From: Gemmatimonadaceae bacterium
Lineage (GTDB): Bacteria > Gemmatimonadota > Gemmatimonadetes > Gemmatimonadales > Gemmatimonadaceae
Direction: 5' to 3'
NCBI GenBank assembly: GCA_036504815.1
Contig: DASXUN010000003.1
Coordinates: 62,001 to 126,000, forward strand
Length of the DNA: 64,000 bases
The notes beneath the pieces were generated by a model. It was not told the origin of the DNA. It made no database searches and was given only the letters and a program-made list of their open reading frames with translations. The position numbers and the translations under genes were made by a program. Within the stretch, counting starts at the first letter, position 1; each line of letters opens with the position of its first letter. Shown here in pieces: positions 52,268 to 60,523 of this stretch.

Positions 52268-53458
52268 CTAGGTTGCCCGCTCGAAGGCTCCATCAGGACG
52301 CTCACGCACCTGCACCGCGGTCGGCAGCCAACCGTCAGCGCGGCGTGCGGCCGTCGCGGGAGCGTTCAAGTGCCAGCTGCACATCGGGTCGCCGCGCAGC
52401 CACAACTCACCGGCCTTCCCACTCGGCACAGGCTCGCCGTTCTGCGTATTTCGCACCGAAACCTGCATCCCAGGGAAGGGAACGCCCAAGGTGCCGCGCC
52501 GATTCGGGAAGTGCGGGGCATTGAAGCAGGCGAACGGCGCGTCGGGTGTGCCGAACGCGAATCGGAGTTCGATGCCGGTGCGACGGTGCCACTCGTCCTG
52601 CAGGGCGATGTCGACTTCGGCGCCGAGGCAGACGCAGACGCGCAGGGTCGGGGCGGCGAGCCCGTGGCCGCGCGTTTCGAGCGCCGCGGCCATCGCCGCG
52701 AACATTGCGGACTCGCCGACAAGGATGGTCACGCCGTGGCCTTCAATGGCCTGCAGTGCGGCCTGCGCGTCGAACCGGGGGAGCGTGATGACATGCGCGC
52801 CCGCGAGCAGCGGACCGGCGATGGTCAGCGCGAACCCCGCGAAATTGGCGGGCGGTAGCGCGGCGAGCACCACGTCGCCCTTGAGCAGTGAAACCGCATC
52901 CACCGCGCCGCGCGCCAGCGCCAACAGATTGCGGTGCGTGAAGACGGCGCCGATGGCCGGACTTGCGGGTGAGTCGCCGTAGCTGATCACGCACTCCTCA
53001 TCGCGTCCCGCTTCTTCCTCGCCCTCCAGGTCGAGCCCGAAGTGCGAACCGAGGTCCACCACCGTCTCGGTGCCACGCGCGATCACCGTCGCGGCATGCG
53101 GCGCGTCGTCGAGCAGCACGACCGCGTGCCGCCCGACGGGCAGGTGCGCCGCCAGCGCGTGCGTGGTGAAGACCGCGCCGACGTCAGCATCCGCGAGCAT
53201 GGACGCCATCGTCTGCTCGTCAGCGGACGGCGGCAGGAAGACGCAGCCTCGCCCGTCGCTCGCCGCGAGCGCCGTCATCACCGCCGCAGACGGCGGCAGG
53301 AGGACGGCGCTGCGGACGCCAGCCATCGCGCGCACCAGCGGCGCCGAACGCTGGAGCAGCGTGAAGCCCGCGGCGACCGCCCCGGTGGCCGGAAGGTCGT
53401 CCACGCGGCCGCCGCCGGCGGCGAGGGCGATGGGGAAGAGGCTGAGGGGGTTGGACAA
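52268..53458 (-). CDS. Degenerate AMP-binding (ANL-family) protein, probably non-catalytic
   Basis: A 396-residue protein with the shape of the N-terminal domain of acyl-CoA/aryl-CoA ligases. VFTHRNLLALARGAV, LPPANFAGFALTIAGPLLAGAHVI and GELWLRGDPMCSWH are recognisable family phrases. The ATP-binding P-loop (usually SGTTGxPKG) is replaced by ISYGDSPASPAIGAV. The motif after it (YG.TE) reads FAFGTPDAPF, and the whole C-terminal domain is absent. The start is TTG 53458 without a ribosome site, near a repeat. It is probably a pseudoenzyme or decaying gene. Confidence 0.7.
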   Translation of the reverse strand: MSNPLSLFPIALAAGGGRVDDLPATGAVAAGFTLLQRSAPLVRAMAGVRSAVLLPPSAAVMTALAASDGRGCVFLPPSADEQTMASMLADADVGAVFTTHALAAHLPVGRHAVVLLDDAPHAATVIARGTETVVDLGSHFGLDLEGEEEAGRDEECVISYGDSPASPAIGAVFTHRNLLALARGAVDAVSLLKGDVVLAALPPANFAGFALTIAGPLLAGAHVITLPRFDAQAALQAIEGHGVTILVGESAMFAAMAAALETRGHGLAAPTLRVCVCLGAEVDIALQDEWHRRTGIELRFAFGTPDAPFACFNAPHFPNRRGTLGVPFPGMQVSVRNTQNGEPVPSGKAGELWLRGDPMCSWHLNAPATAARRADGWLPTAVQVRERPDGAFERAT

Positions 53459-53465
53459 GGAGACA

Positions 53466-53578
53466 GACGGGAGACGGAGGACGGACGGCAGCTGGTTGGC
53501 GCTTCGTGCGGACCGCCCGTCTCGCGCAAATTGAGAGCCGAACCTTCTCCCGTCTACCGTCCCCCGCCTCCCGTCTGC
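53466..53578. repeat. Heptad element with inverted arms (unit GACGGNR) before the glmM-like gene
   Basis: The left arm at 53466-53486 holds GACGGGA, GACGGAG and GACGGAC. The right arm at 53548-53578 on the minus strand holds GACGGGA, GGCGGGG, GACGGTA and GACGGGA, exact 7-bp phase throughout. It fills the gap between the divergent genes at 53458 and 53590, so it overlaps their promoters. Confidence 0.75.
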
Positions 53579-53589
53579 ACTTTTCCCTC

Positions 53590-54957
53590 ATGCCTGATCC
53601 AAGACTCATGATCTCCGTCTCCGGCATCCGGGGACGCGTGGGCTTCGGCCTGTCACCCGAAGTGGTCGCGCGCTACGCCGCCGCCTTCGGCGCCTGGGCG
53701 CTGCAGCAGGGACACGGCCGCACCGTCGTCCTCGGCCGCGACTCGCGCGTGTCGGGGCCGCTCTTCCATCAAGTGGCCCGCGCGACGCTCGAATCGGTGG
53801 GCGCGGACGTCATCGACCTCGGCATCACCACCACGCCCACGCTGCAGATGGCGGTCGAGCACCATCACGCGGCGGGCGGGCTCAACATCACGGCGAGCCA
53901 CAATCCCATCGAATGGAACGCGCTGAAGTTCATCGGGCACGATGGCCTCTTCTTGAATGCCACCGCGAATGCGGCGATGCGCGCCCTCATCGACGACATC
54001 CCGTACGCCACCTACGACAAGCTCGGCGTCACGCGCTTTGACGGCGATGCGGTGGCGCGACACCTCGACGCGGTCCTCGCGCTGCCGATGATTGACGTCG
54101 CCGCGATCCGCGCGCGGCAGTTCCGCGTGGCGTACGACGCATGCCGTGGCGCGGGCGGGATCATCATTACGCGACTGCTCGACCTGCTCGGTTGCACCGT
54201 TGAGGCCATCGAGCTCGAGACCGACGGCCGCTTCCCGCGTCCGCCCGAGCCCGTGGCGGAAAACCTTGGCCCCCTGGGCGCCCTGGTGAAGAAGACCGGC
54301 GCCGACATCGGATTTGCCACGGACCCCGACGTGGACCGCCTGTCGCTGGTGGATGAGACCGGCCGCCCCATTGGCGAGGACTACACGCTCGCGCTCGCCT
54401 CGCGCGTGGTGCTCAAGCACCGCCGGGGCGTCGTGGTGACGAACCTGTCCACGAGCCTCGTCGTCGATGACCAGGCGATGGAGTTCGGCGCCGTGGTCAC
54501 GCGCGCGCCGGTGGGTGAGGTGAACGTCGCACTCGCCATGCGCGCGGCTGGTGCCGTGGTTGGCGGTGAAGGCAACGGCGGGGTCATTCTCCCCGAGCTG
54601 CATCTCGGCCGCGACGCGCCGCTCGGCGTGGCGCTCATCCTCCAGATGCTCGTCAACGCCGACGAGCCGCTGTCGGCGATCGTCGCGCGCTATCCGCGCT
54701 ACACGATCATCAAGGACAAGCTCGATCGCCCTGCCGCGCCGCTCGATGCCGTCTATGCCGCGCTCAAGGATGCCTTCCCGGACGCGGCCGCGGATACGCA
54801 GGACGGCTTGCGGCTCGGCTGGCCCGGGCGGTGGGTGCACATCAGGCCGTCGGGCACCGAGCCAATTGTGCGCGTCATCGCCGAAGCGAACTCGGCGGCT
54901 GAGGCGCGTGTACTGATTGACCGCGCGCGCGAACTGCTCGCGACGCTCGCGAAATAA
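53590..54957 (+). CDS. glmM: Phosphohexomutase, probable phosphoglucosamine mutase
   Basis: A 455-residue alpha-D-phosphohexomutase. Active-site Ser103 lies in TASHNP. The metal loop is ATDPDVDRLSLVDETG, the sugar loop is GGEGNGGVI, and the phosphate-binding end is HIRPSGTEPIVRV. Adjacency to glmS, 25 bp downstream, makes glucosamine-6-phosphate to glucosamine-1-phosphate the likely reaction for peptidoglycan and lipid A precursors. Phosphomanno- or phosphoglucomutase activity is not excluded by sequence. The start is the ATG at 53590; longer frames run into the heptad element. Confidence 0.88.
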   Translation: MPDPRLMISVSGIRGRVGFGLSPEVVARYAAAFGAWALQQGHGRTVVLGRDSRVSGPLFHQVARATLESVGADVIDLGITTTPTLQMAVEHHHAAGGLNITASHNPIEWNALKFIGHDGLFLNATANAAMRALIDDIPYATYDKLGVTRFDGDAVARHLDAVLALPMIDVAAIRARQFRVAYDACRGAGGIIITRLLDLLGCTVEAIELETDGRFPRPPEPVAENLGPLGALVKKTGADIGFATDPDVDRLSLVDETGRPIGEDYTLALASRVVLKHRRGVVVTNLSTSLVVDDQAMEFGAVVTRAPVGEVNVALAMRAAGAVVGGEGNGGVILPELHLGRDAPLGVALILQMLVNADEPLSAIVARYPRYTIIKDKLDRPAAPLDAVYAALKDAFPDAAADTQDGLRLGWPGRWVHIRPSGTEPIVRVIAEANSAAEARVLIDRARELLATLAK

Positions 54958-54982
54958 CTTCCAGGCCTGCAGGGAGCCCTCC

Positions 54983-56809
54983 ATGTGCGGCATCATCGGC
55001 TACATCGGCGGCAAGGAAGCCGTTCCGTTCCTGCTGGAAGGGTTGAAGCGGATGGAGTACCGCGGCTACGACTCGGCCGGCGTTGCGGTGCTCAACGGCA
55101 GCGGTGTGGAGATTCGCCGCGCCGCGGGCAAGATTGCGCGGCTCGAGCAGGCGCTCAGCGCGGCGCCCGTCAACGGTCATTGCGGCGTCGGGCACACGCG
55201 CTGGGCGACGCACGGTCCGCCCACCGAGCGCAACGCGCACCCGCACCTGAGCGCGGACGGCACGGTGGCCGTGGTGCACAACGGCATCATCGAGAACGCC
55301 AATGCCCTGCGGGCGGCGCTCAAGGAATCGGGCTTCGAATTCCGCAGCGACACCGACACGGAAGTCGTGGCGCACCTCGTGCAGGCGGTCTTCAACGGCT
55401 CGCTCGAAGATGCCGTGCTGGCCGCGCTCGCCAAGATCGAGGGGACCTACGGCCTGGCCATCATCAGCAGCCGCGATCCCGGCAAGATCGTCGCGGCGCG
55501 CAAGGGCAGCCCGCTGCTCGTTGGCATTGGCAACGGCGAGCACTTCGTCGCCTCCGACGCCTCGGCCATTCTCGCCCACACGCGCCAGGTGGTCTACCTC
55601 GACGACGGGGACGTGGCGGTCGTCGAGGCCGGCGGCTACCGCGTGATCGACGCCAACTCCGCGCCGCTCTCGCGCACCGTCAACCGGATTGACTGGGACC
55701 TCGGCGCGATCGAGCGCGGCGGGTACCCGCACTTCATGCTCAAGGAGATCTTCGAGCAGCCGCAGACGGTGGAGAACACCATGCGCGGCCGCCTGATCGT
55801 CGAGGACGGCACGTCGAAGCTCGGCGGCCTCAACCTGTCGCACGAACAGCTGATGGCCATCGACAATGTCATCATCACCGCCTGCGGCACGTCGTGGCAC
55901 TCGGCGCTGATCGGCGAGATGATGATCGAGGAGCTGTGCCGCATCCCGGTGGAGGTGGAGTACGCCTCCGAGTTCCGCTACCGGAACCCGATCATCACCG
56001 AGAACACGCTCTGCATCGTGATGTCGCAGTCAGGCGAGACGGCCGATACGCTGGCGGCGATGCGCGAGGCCAAACGGCGCGGCGCGCGCACGCTGGGGCT
56101 GGTGAACGTCGTCGGCTCGACCATCGCCCGCGAGGACGACGGCGGCATCTACCTGCACGCCGGTCCGGAGATTGGCGTCGCGTCAACGAAGGCGTTCACC
56201 AGCCAGGTGGTGGCGCTGGCGCTCTTCACGCTCAAGCTGGCCCGCAAGCGCGGGCTCAGCGTCACGCGCGGAATGGAAATCGCGCGGGCCCTGCACGCCC
56301 TCCCCGACCAGATCCGCGAGGTGCTGAGCCGGGCGGAGCAGGTGGAGCACATCGCTGAGGAGTTCAAGCGCGCGCCCAACTTCTTGTACCTCGGCCGCGG
56401 CGTGAACTTCCCGGTGGCGCTCGAGGGGGCGCTGAAGCTCAAGGAAATTTCGTACATCCACGCCGAGGGCTATCCCGCGGCGGAGATGAAGCACGGGCCG
56501 ATTGCGCTCATCGACGAGATGATGCCGGTGGTCTTCGTGGCGCCGCACGACGCGGTGTTCGACAAGGTCGTGTCGAACGTGCAGGAGGTGAAGGCGCGCA
56601 AGGGGAACATCATCGCCATCACCTCGCGCGACGAGCCGGCGCTCAAGGGGCTGCTTGATTACGAGTTCCGCATCCCGGAGACGGTGGATCTGCTGATGCC
56701 GGTGCTCGCGTCCATCCCGCTGCAACTGCTCGCGTACTACATCGCGGTGAAGCGCGGGTCAAACGTGGACCAGCCGCGAAACCTCGCGAAGAGCGTGACG
56801 GTGGAGTAG
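54983..56809 (+). CDS. glmS: Glutamine-fructose-6-phosphate aminotransferase
   Basis: GlmS makes glucosamine-6-phosphate from fructose-6-phosphate and glutamine. The ATG at 54983 gives MCGIIGYIGG with Cys2 as N-terminal nucleophile, and 608 residues is normal. The glutaminase half shows GHTRWATHG and VHNGIIEN. Two SIS domains follow (ACGTSWHSALIGE, SQSGETADTLAA and the second set around FLYLGRGVNFPVALEGALKLKE), ending NLAKSVTVE. It follows glmM, so both steps to UDP-GlcNAc are encoded together. The 25-bp gap leaves no room for a glmS ribozyme. Confidence 0.97.
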   Translation: MCGIIGYIGGKEAVPFLLEGLKRMEYRGYDSAGVAVLNGSGVEIRRAAGKIARLEQALSAAPVNGHCGVGHTRWATHGPPTERNAHPHLSADGTVAVVHNGIIENANALRAALKESGFEFRSDTDTEVVAHLVQAVFNGSLEDAVLAALAKIEGTYGLAIISSRDPGKIVAARKGSPLLVGIGNGEHFVASDASAILAHTRQVVYLDDGDVAVVEAGGYRVIDANSAPLSRTVNRIDWDLGAIERGGYPHFMLKEIFEQPQTVENTMRGRLIVEDGTSKLGGLNLSHEQLMAIDNVIITACGTSWHSALIGEMMIEELCRIPVEVEYASEFRYRNPIITENTLCIVMSQSGETADTLAAMREAKRRGARTLGLVNVVGSTIAREDDGGIYLHAGPEIGVASTKAFTSQVVALALFTLKLARKRGLSVTRGMEIARALHALPDQIREVLSRAEQVEHIAEEFKRAPNFLYLGRGVNFPVALEGALKLKEISYIHAEGYPAAEMKHGPIALIDEMMPVVFVAPHDAVFDKVVSNVQEVKARKGNIIAITSRDEPALKGLLDYEFRIPETVDLLMPVLASIPLQLLAYYIAVKRGSNVDQPRNLAKSVTVE

Positions 56810-56824
56810 CTAGTCGTCGTTGCG

Positions 56825-57454
56825 CTACGCCTGATGGGTCTTGATGCGCGCAATCGCCGCCCGCGCCCCGTCCGCCTCGCGCCCCTCGGGGAATAGCGTA
56901 ATAAACCGGCGCAGCTCCACGAGCGCCCGCCCTTCGTCGCCGCCCGGGAGGAGGTGGATGTCGATGATCTTCTGCGACGCGTAGCGCACGTGCTCCTCGC
57001 GGATGCCGGGCATGCGGCGCACCTGCTCGTAAATCTCCAGCGCGGCCGCCGGTTCGTTGAGTTGGCGCAGCTTCAGGTCGGCGGCGCGTAGCAAGGGCGA
57101 CGGGTTGCCGGGCCGCGCCGCCGCCACCTGCATCCAGGCGTCAAAAGCCTCGGCGTGCTTCTCCTGCACCTCGAGCGCCTGGATGTGCGAATATTGCGGA
57201 GCGTACGTCCCCTCGGCGTCGGGGAAGACGAGCTGTTTGGCGAGCTTCTCCCCGCCGCCAAAGAGCGCGCGCATCACCGCCCGGCCGCCAAAGAAACCGG
57301 CCGCGCCCCCGCCGATCGCTGCCAGCCAGACCGGGCCGCCGATCATCCCCGCGATGCGCAGCAGCACGCCAAAGCCGGCGCCGACCACGGCGATGTAGCT
57401 GGCCTGGACGTTGCCGCTGTGGATGGCCCGCAGGGAAGGGTTCTCATGCGTCAT
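56825..57454 (-). CDS. TPR-like membrane protein
   Basis: A 209-residue unrecognised protein. Two hydrophobic helices come first ([20 protein letters not shown] and [16 protein letters not shown], about 20-60). Then come TPR-like helical hairpins: [27 protein letters not shown] and [25 protein letters not shown] (in parts). It faces glmS end to end with a 15-bp gap and stands divergent to dtd with 74 bp between. A scaffold role is possible; nothing more can be said. Confidence 0.72.
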   Translation of the reverse strand: MTHENPSLRAIHSGNVQASYIAVVGAGFGVLLRIAGMIGGPVWLAAIGGGAAGFFGGRAVMRALFGGGEKLAKQLVFPDAEGTYAPQYSHIQALEVQEKHAEAFDAWMQVAAARPGNPSPLLRAADLKLRQLNEPAAALEIYEQVRRMPGIREEHVRYASQKIIDIHLLPGGDEGRALVELRRFITLFPEGREADGARAAIARIKTHQA

Positions 57455-57528
57455 GGCGCAATCTTATCGTCCGCAAGGAGCGCGAACCAGCCGTGCCGCG
57501 CGCCGGGCAAGCCGCTAGTTTACCCGCC

Positions 57529-57966
57529 ATGCGAGTGCTCCTGCAGCGGGTATCGCGCGCCGAGGTGCGCGTGGGTGAACGCATCACCGGTGCCATCGGC
57601 CGGGGACTCCTCCTCCTCGTCGGCTTCACACATGCCGACAGCGAGGCGAATGCCGCGTGGATGGCCGAGAAGGTGGCCGGCCTGCGGCTCTTTGGCGACG
57701 CCGAGGGGAAGATGAACCTCGGCCTCGACGACGTGAACGGCGCCGTCCTCGTCGTCAGCCAGTTCACGCTCTACGGCGACGCGCAGAAGGGACGCCGCCC
57801 GAGTTTCATCGACGCCGCGCGCCCCGATCAGGCCATTCCATTGTACGAGCGCTTCGTCGCGCTGCTGCGCGAGGGCGGCCTGCGGGTGGAGACCGGCGAG
57901 TTCGGCGCGATGATGGACGTGGAGCTCGTGAACGACGGACCCGTGACGCTCTGGCTGGAGCGTTAG
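57529..57966 (+). CDS. dtd: D-aminoacyl-tRNA deacylase
   Basis: Dtd removes D-amino acids (and Gly from tRNA-Ala) from mischarged tRNA. The ATG at 57529 gives 145 residues, the usual size. The two Dtd motifs are present: VSQFTLYGD (about 78-86) and the C-terminal [11 protein letters not shown] (N-x-GPVT). [14 protein letters not shown] is also conserved. It stands alone, between a divergent TPR protein and the convergent metZ-like gene. Confidence 0.95.
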   Translation: MRVLLQRVSRAEVRVGERITGAIGRGLLLLVGFTHADSEANAAWMAEKVAGLRLFGDAEGKMNLGLDDVNGAVLVVSQFTLYGDAQKGRRPSFIDAARPDQAIPLYERFVALLREGGLRVETGEFGAMMDVELVNDGPVTLWLER

Positions 57967-58021
57967 CCGCGCCGGTACGCCGACGCGGCGCACGGTTGGC
58001 CGACGCCCGCGAGCCGCGCCG

Positions 58022-59203
58022 CTACGCCGAGGCGGCCAGCGCCTGCTCGATATCGCCGATGACGTCGTCGATGTGTTCCAGGCCCGCTGAGATGCGAACG
58101 AGGCCGGGCACGATGCCCACGGCCTGACGCTCCTCCTCCGTCAGCTTGGAATGCGTGGTCGACGTCGGATGTGTGACGATGGTGCGCGTATCGCCCAGGT
58201 TCGGCGAATGGGAACAGAGCTGCAGCGCATCGATGAACCGCCGACACCGCGCGTAGCCCCCGCTGAGCACCAGCACCACGATGCCGCCGCCCTGCGTCAT
58301 CTGCCGGCGCGCGAGCGCGTGCCGCGGGTGCGACGGAAGGAACGGGTACCGCACCTCCTCGAGCGCGGCGTGCCCCTCGAAGTGCGTGGCCAGCGCCATG
58401 GCATTGGCGCAGTGCCGGTCCATGCGGACGGCGAGCGTCTCGAGGCTCTTGGAGAGCACCCACGCGTTGAATGGCGACAGCGCCGGCCCTGTGTGCCGCG
58501 CGAAGTACCGCGCCTCGGCCACCAGCGCGCGGTCGCCGACGATGGCGCCGCCCAGCGTACGCCCCTGGCCGTCAATCCACTTGGTGGCGGAGTGCACCAC
58601 GAGCGAGGCGCCCATTGCCAGCGGGCGCTGCAGGTAGGGCGTCGCGAAGCAGTTGTCCACGATCAGGGGAATGCCGCGCGACTTGGCAAGGACGCCGAGC
58701 ATCTCGAGGTCGAGCACATCGAGGCCCGGGTTCGACGGTGACTCCGCGAACAGCAGTCGCGTCTCCGGGCGAATCGCGGCCTGCCATCCCGCATCATCGC
58801 TCGCATCCACGTAGGTGAACGTGATGCCCCACCGGGGGAACAGCCGCGTGAGGATCTGGTGCGTCGAACCGAAGAGCGAACGCGCCGCGACCACATGGTC
58901 GCCGCTCTTCAGCAGGGCCGCCATCGCCACGTACACCGCCGCCATCCCCGACGCGGTGGCGATGCCGTCCTCGCCCCCTTCGAGCAGGCAGAGCTTGCGC
59001 ACGAACTCGTCGGTGTTGGGATTCGAGTAGCGGCTGTAGACGGCGCCCTCGATCTCGTCGGCGAAGAGGGCGCGCGCCTGCTCGGCGTCGTCAAAGACGA
59101 ACGACGAGGTGAGAAAGAGCGGCACCGAGTGTTCGCGGGCGGCCGACTGCGGCGCCTGCGTGCGGATGGCGGCCGTCTCGAAATGCGGGGGCTGGTTGGT
59201 CAT
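58022..59203 (-). CDS. metZ: O-succinylhomoserine sulfhydrylase-type PLP enzyme
   Basis: A 393-residue PLP enzyme. ATG at 59203 gives MTNQPPHFETAAIRTQAPQS; the longer frame overlaps the maf gene. Family features: VPLFLTSSFVFDDAEQA, VYSRYSNPNTDEFVRKL (phosphate and substrate loop), the Lys in HSATKWIDGQGRTLGG, and THPTSTTHSKLTEEER near the C-terminus. The GQG after the Lys and the THPxSTTHSK phrase are typical of MetZ, which makes homocysteine directly from O-succinylhomoserine and sulfide. It diverges from maf with only 34 bp between starts. Confidence 0.9.
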   Translation of the reverse strand: MTNQPPHFETAAIRTQAPQSAAREHSVPLFLTSSFVFDDAEQARALFADEIEGAVYSRYSNPNTDEFVRKLCLLEGGEDGIATASGMAAVYVAMAALLKSGDHVVAARSLFGSTHQILTRLFPRWGITFTYVDASDDAGWQAAIRPETRLLFAESPSNPGLDVLDLEMLGVLAKSRGIPLIVDNCFATPYLQRPLAMGASLVVHSATKWIDGQGRTLGGAIVGDRALVAEARYFARHTGPALSPFNAWVLSKSLETLAVRMDRHCANAMALATHFEGHAALEEVRYPFLPSHPRHALARRQMTQGGGIVVLVLSGGYARCRRFIDALQLCSHSPNLGDTRTIVTHPTSTTHSKLTEEERQAVGIVPGLVRISAGLEHIDDVIGDIEQALAASA

Positions 59204-59237
59204 GGGCGTGGGGAAGGGGCCACTATATTCTAGCGAC

Positions 59238-59858
59238 ATGAACTCCGCCCCGGTCGTCATCCTCGCCTCGCAATCGCCCCGCCGCCGCGACCTGCTCGAC
59301 CTCATCGGCATCGCGCACGAGGTCCGGCCGGCCGACATCGACGAATCCGTGCTGCCGGCCGAGGCGCCCGCGCCGCACGCCGAGCGCCTCGCCCGCGCCA
59401 AGGCGCACGCGCTGGCGGAGGCGCACCCGCACGCGGTGGTCATCGCCGCCGACACCATCGTCGTGGTGGACGGCGACATCCTGGGCAAGCCGCGCGACGC
59501 CGCGCACGCCGCGCAGATGCTGCGCCGGCTCGCCGGGCGCGAGCACACCGTGTTCACGGCCATCGCCGTGGCGCGCGACGCGCGCACGGAGAGCGCGGTG
59601 GAGGACGTGCGCGTGACCTTTCGCGCGCTGACCGACGCGGAGATCCGCGCCTACATCGCCACCCGCGAGCCGATGGACAAGGCCGGGGCGTACGGCATCC
59701 AGGGGTACGGCGCGACCATCGTCGAGCGGGTCGACGGCGACTACTTCAGCGTGATGGGGCTCGGGCTGCGGCGGCTCGTCGAGCTGCTCGCCCGCGTCGG
59801 CGTGCACTACGCCTTCGCGGACGGCCTCATCGACGGCGCTACGCGATCAGGAGCTTGA
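59238..59858 (+). CDS. maf: Maf-family nucleoside triphosphate pyrophosphatase
   Basis: A 206-residue house-cleaning pyrophosphatase acting on non-canonical or excess dNTPs such as dTTP/UTP. ILASQSPRRRDLLDLIGI is the Maf signature (SxSPRR). VIAADTIVVVDGDILGKP holds the catalytic Asp-Thr, and MDKAGAYGIQGYG the substrate loop. The start is ATG 59238, 34 bp from the metZ-like ATG on the other strand. Its last 20 bp overlap the end of nsrR in convergent orientation. Confidence 0.94.
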   Translation: MNSAPVVILASQSPRRRDLLDLIGIAHEVRPADIDESVLPAEAPAPHAERLARAKAHALAEAHPHAVVIAADTIVVVDGDILGKPRDAAHAAQMLRRLAGREHTVFTAIAVARDARTESAVEDVRVTFRALTDAEIRAYIATREPMDKAGAYGIQGYGATIVERVDGDYFSVMGLGLRRLVELLARVGVHYAFADGLIDGATRSGA

Positions 59859-60270
59859 GCAGCTTGCGCTGTGCCTTCGTGAAGTCGGCGAGCGTGTAGC
59901 GGTCGAGCACGTCGAGAAAGGCCTTGAGCGCCTCATCGAGCGCCGGGGCCATCCCGCACGACGGCGCGATGGGACAGGTGTTCTGCGCCGGATCGAAGCA
60001 CTCGACGAGCCGGAAGTTCTCCTCGGTCTGCCGCACGACCGCCCCGATATTGATCTTGGCCGGTTCGACGATGAGGCGAACGCCGCCCCCGCGCCCGCGC
60101 ATCGTCTCCACGTAGCCCAGGTGGGCGAGCCGCTGGACGACCTTCACGAGGTGGTCCTCGGACAGCGCCATGCGCCGCGCGATGGTGCCGACCGTCTCCG
60201 TCTCGCCCGGATGCAGGGCGAGATAGGTGAGGCAGCGCAGGGCGTTATCAGTGAACCGGGTCAGGTGCAT
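59839..60270 (-). CDS. nsrR: Rrf2-family nitric-oxide-sensing repressor NsrR
   Basis: A 143-residue winged-helix repressor. ATG at 60270 gives MHLTRFTDNALRCL. Cysteines at 91, 99 and 105 (ECF...NTCPIAPSCGM) match the three cluster-binding Cys of NsrR. Asp8 sits where Streptomyces NsrR uses an Asp as fourth ligand. NFRLVECF and ALEAFLxVLDRYTLADFT-like sequence (AFLDVLDRYTLADFT) support NsrR over IscR. It is divergent from nosZ, and the shared 253-bp region has a 23-bp site of NsrR-box layout. It should loosen from DNA when NO damages its cluster. Confidence 0.9.
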   Translation of the reverse strand: MHLTRFTDNALRCLTYLALHPGETETVGTIARRMALSEDHLVKVVQRLAHLGYVETMRGRGGGVRLIVEPAKINIGAVVRQTEENFRLVECFDPAQNTCPIAPSCGMAPALDEALKAFLDVLDRYTLADFTKAQRKLLKLLIA

Positions 60271-60391
60271 GCGGTGCGGCCTCGCAACGTGCGGTGGAAA
60301 GACGCCGGAAGGATACCGGATTGCCCGCCGTGCTTGGATCGGACTTCTTCCTGACAAACCAGAAGGCGAATCCCGACACGATTTCAGTACC

Positions 60392-60421
60392 TTGCCTGAC
60401 TTTTCAAGTGGAATCTAGTAT
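60392..60421 (+). promoter_or_regulatory. Candidate nosZ promoter
   Basis: TTGCCT (60392-60397) and TAGTAT (60416-60421) are separated by 18 bp, in an AT-rich island about 100 bp before the nosZ ATG. The -10 lies inside the NsrR-box candidate. Other hexamers are possible. Confidence 0.45.
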
Positions 60422-60428
60422 ACCACTT
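60406..60428. promoter_or_regulatory. Candidate NsrR operator
   Basis: AAGTGG-N11-CCACTT, a 23-bp site in which 8 of 11 base pairs are symmetric. The 11-1-11 spacing and AAG/CTT ends match the described NsrR box layout (AAG-ATG-type half sites). It covers the -10 of the nosZ promoter candidate and sits between nsrR and nosZ. A further half-site-like AAGATACA is at 60443-60450. Confidence 0.6.
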
Positions 60429-60523
60429 TACCACCGCAGCGTAAGATACACCACATTAGGCGGACAGGCTGTCCGCGGCCCCGGCAGCCCTGGTCTCCCC
60501 ACCTGTTTCGAAGAGGCACCTCC

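Noticed and set aside
50249-52858. 869-codon plus-strand frame across an M48 gene, a transsulfuration gene and the ANL gene
   Set aside because: It crosses three clear minus-strand genes and translates to basic/acidic low-complexity sequence; a codon-bias shadow.
54958-54982. glmS ribozyme before glmS
   Set aside because: Only 25 bp separate glmM-like and glmS, too short for the ribozyme core.
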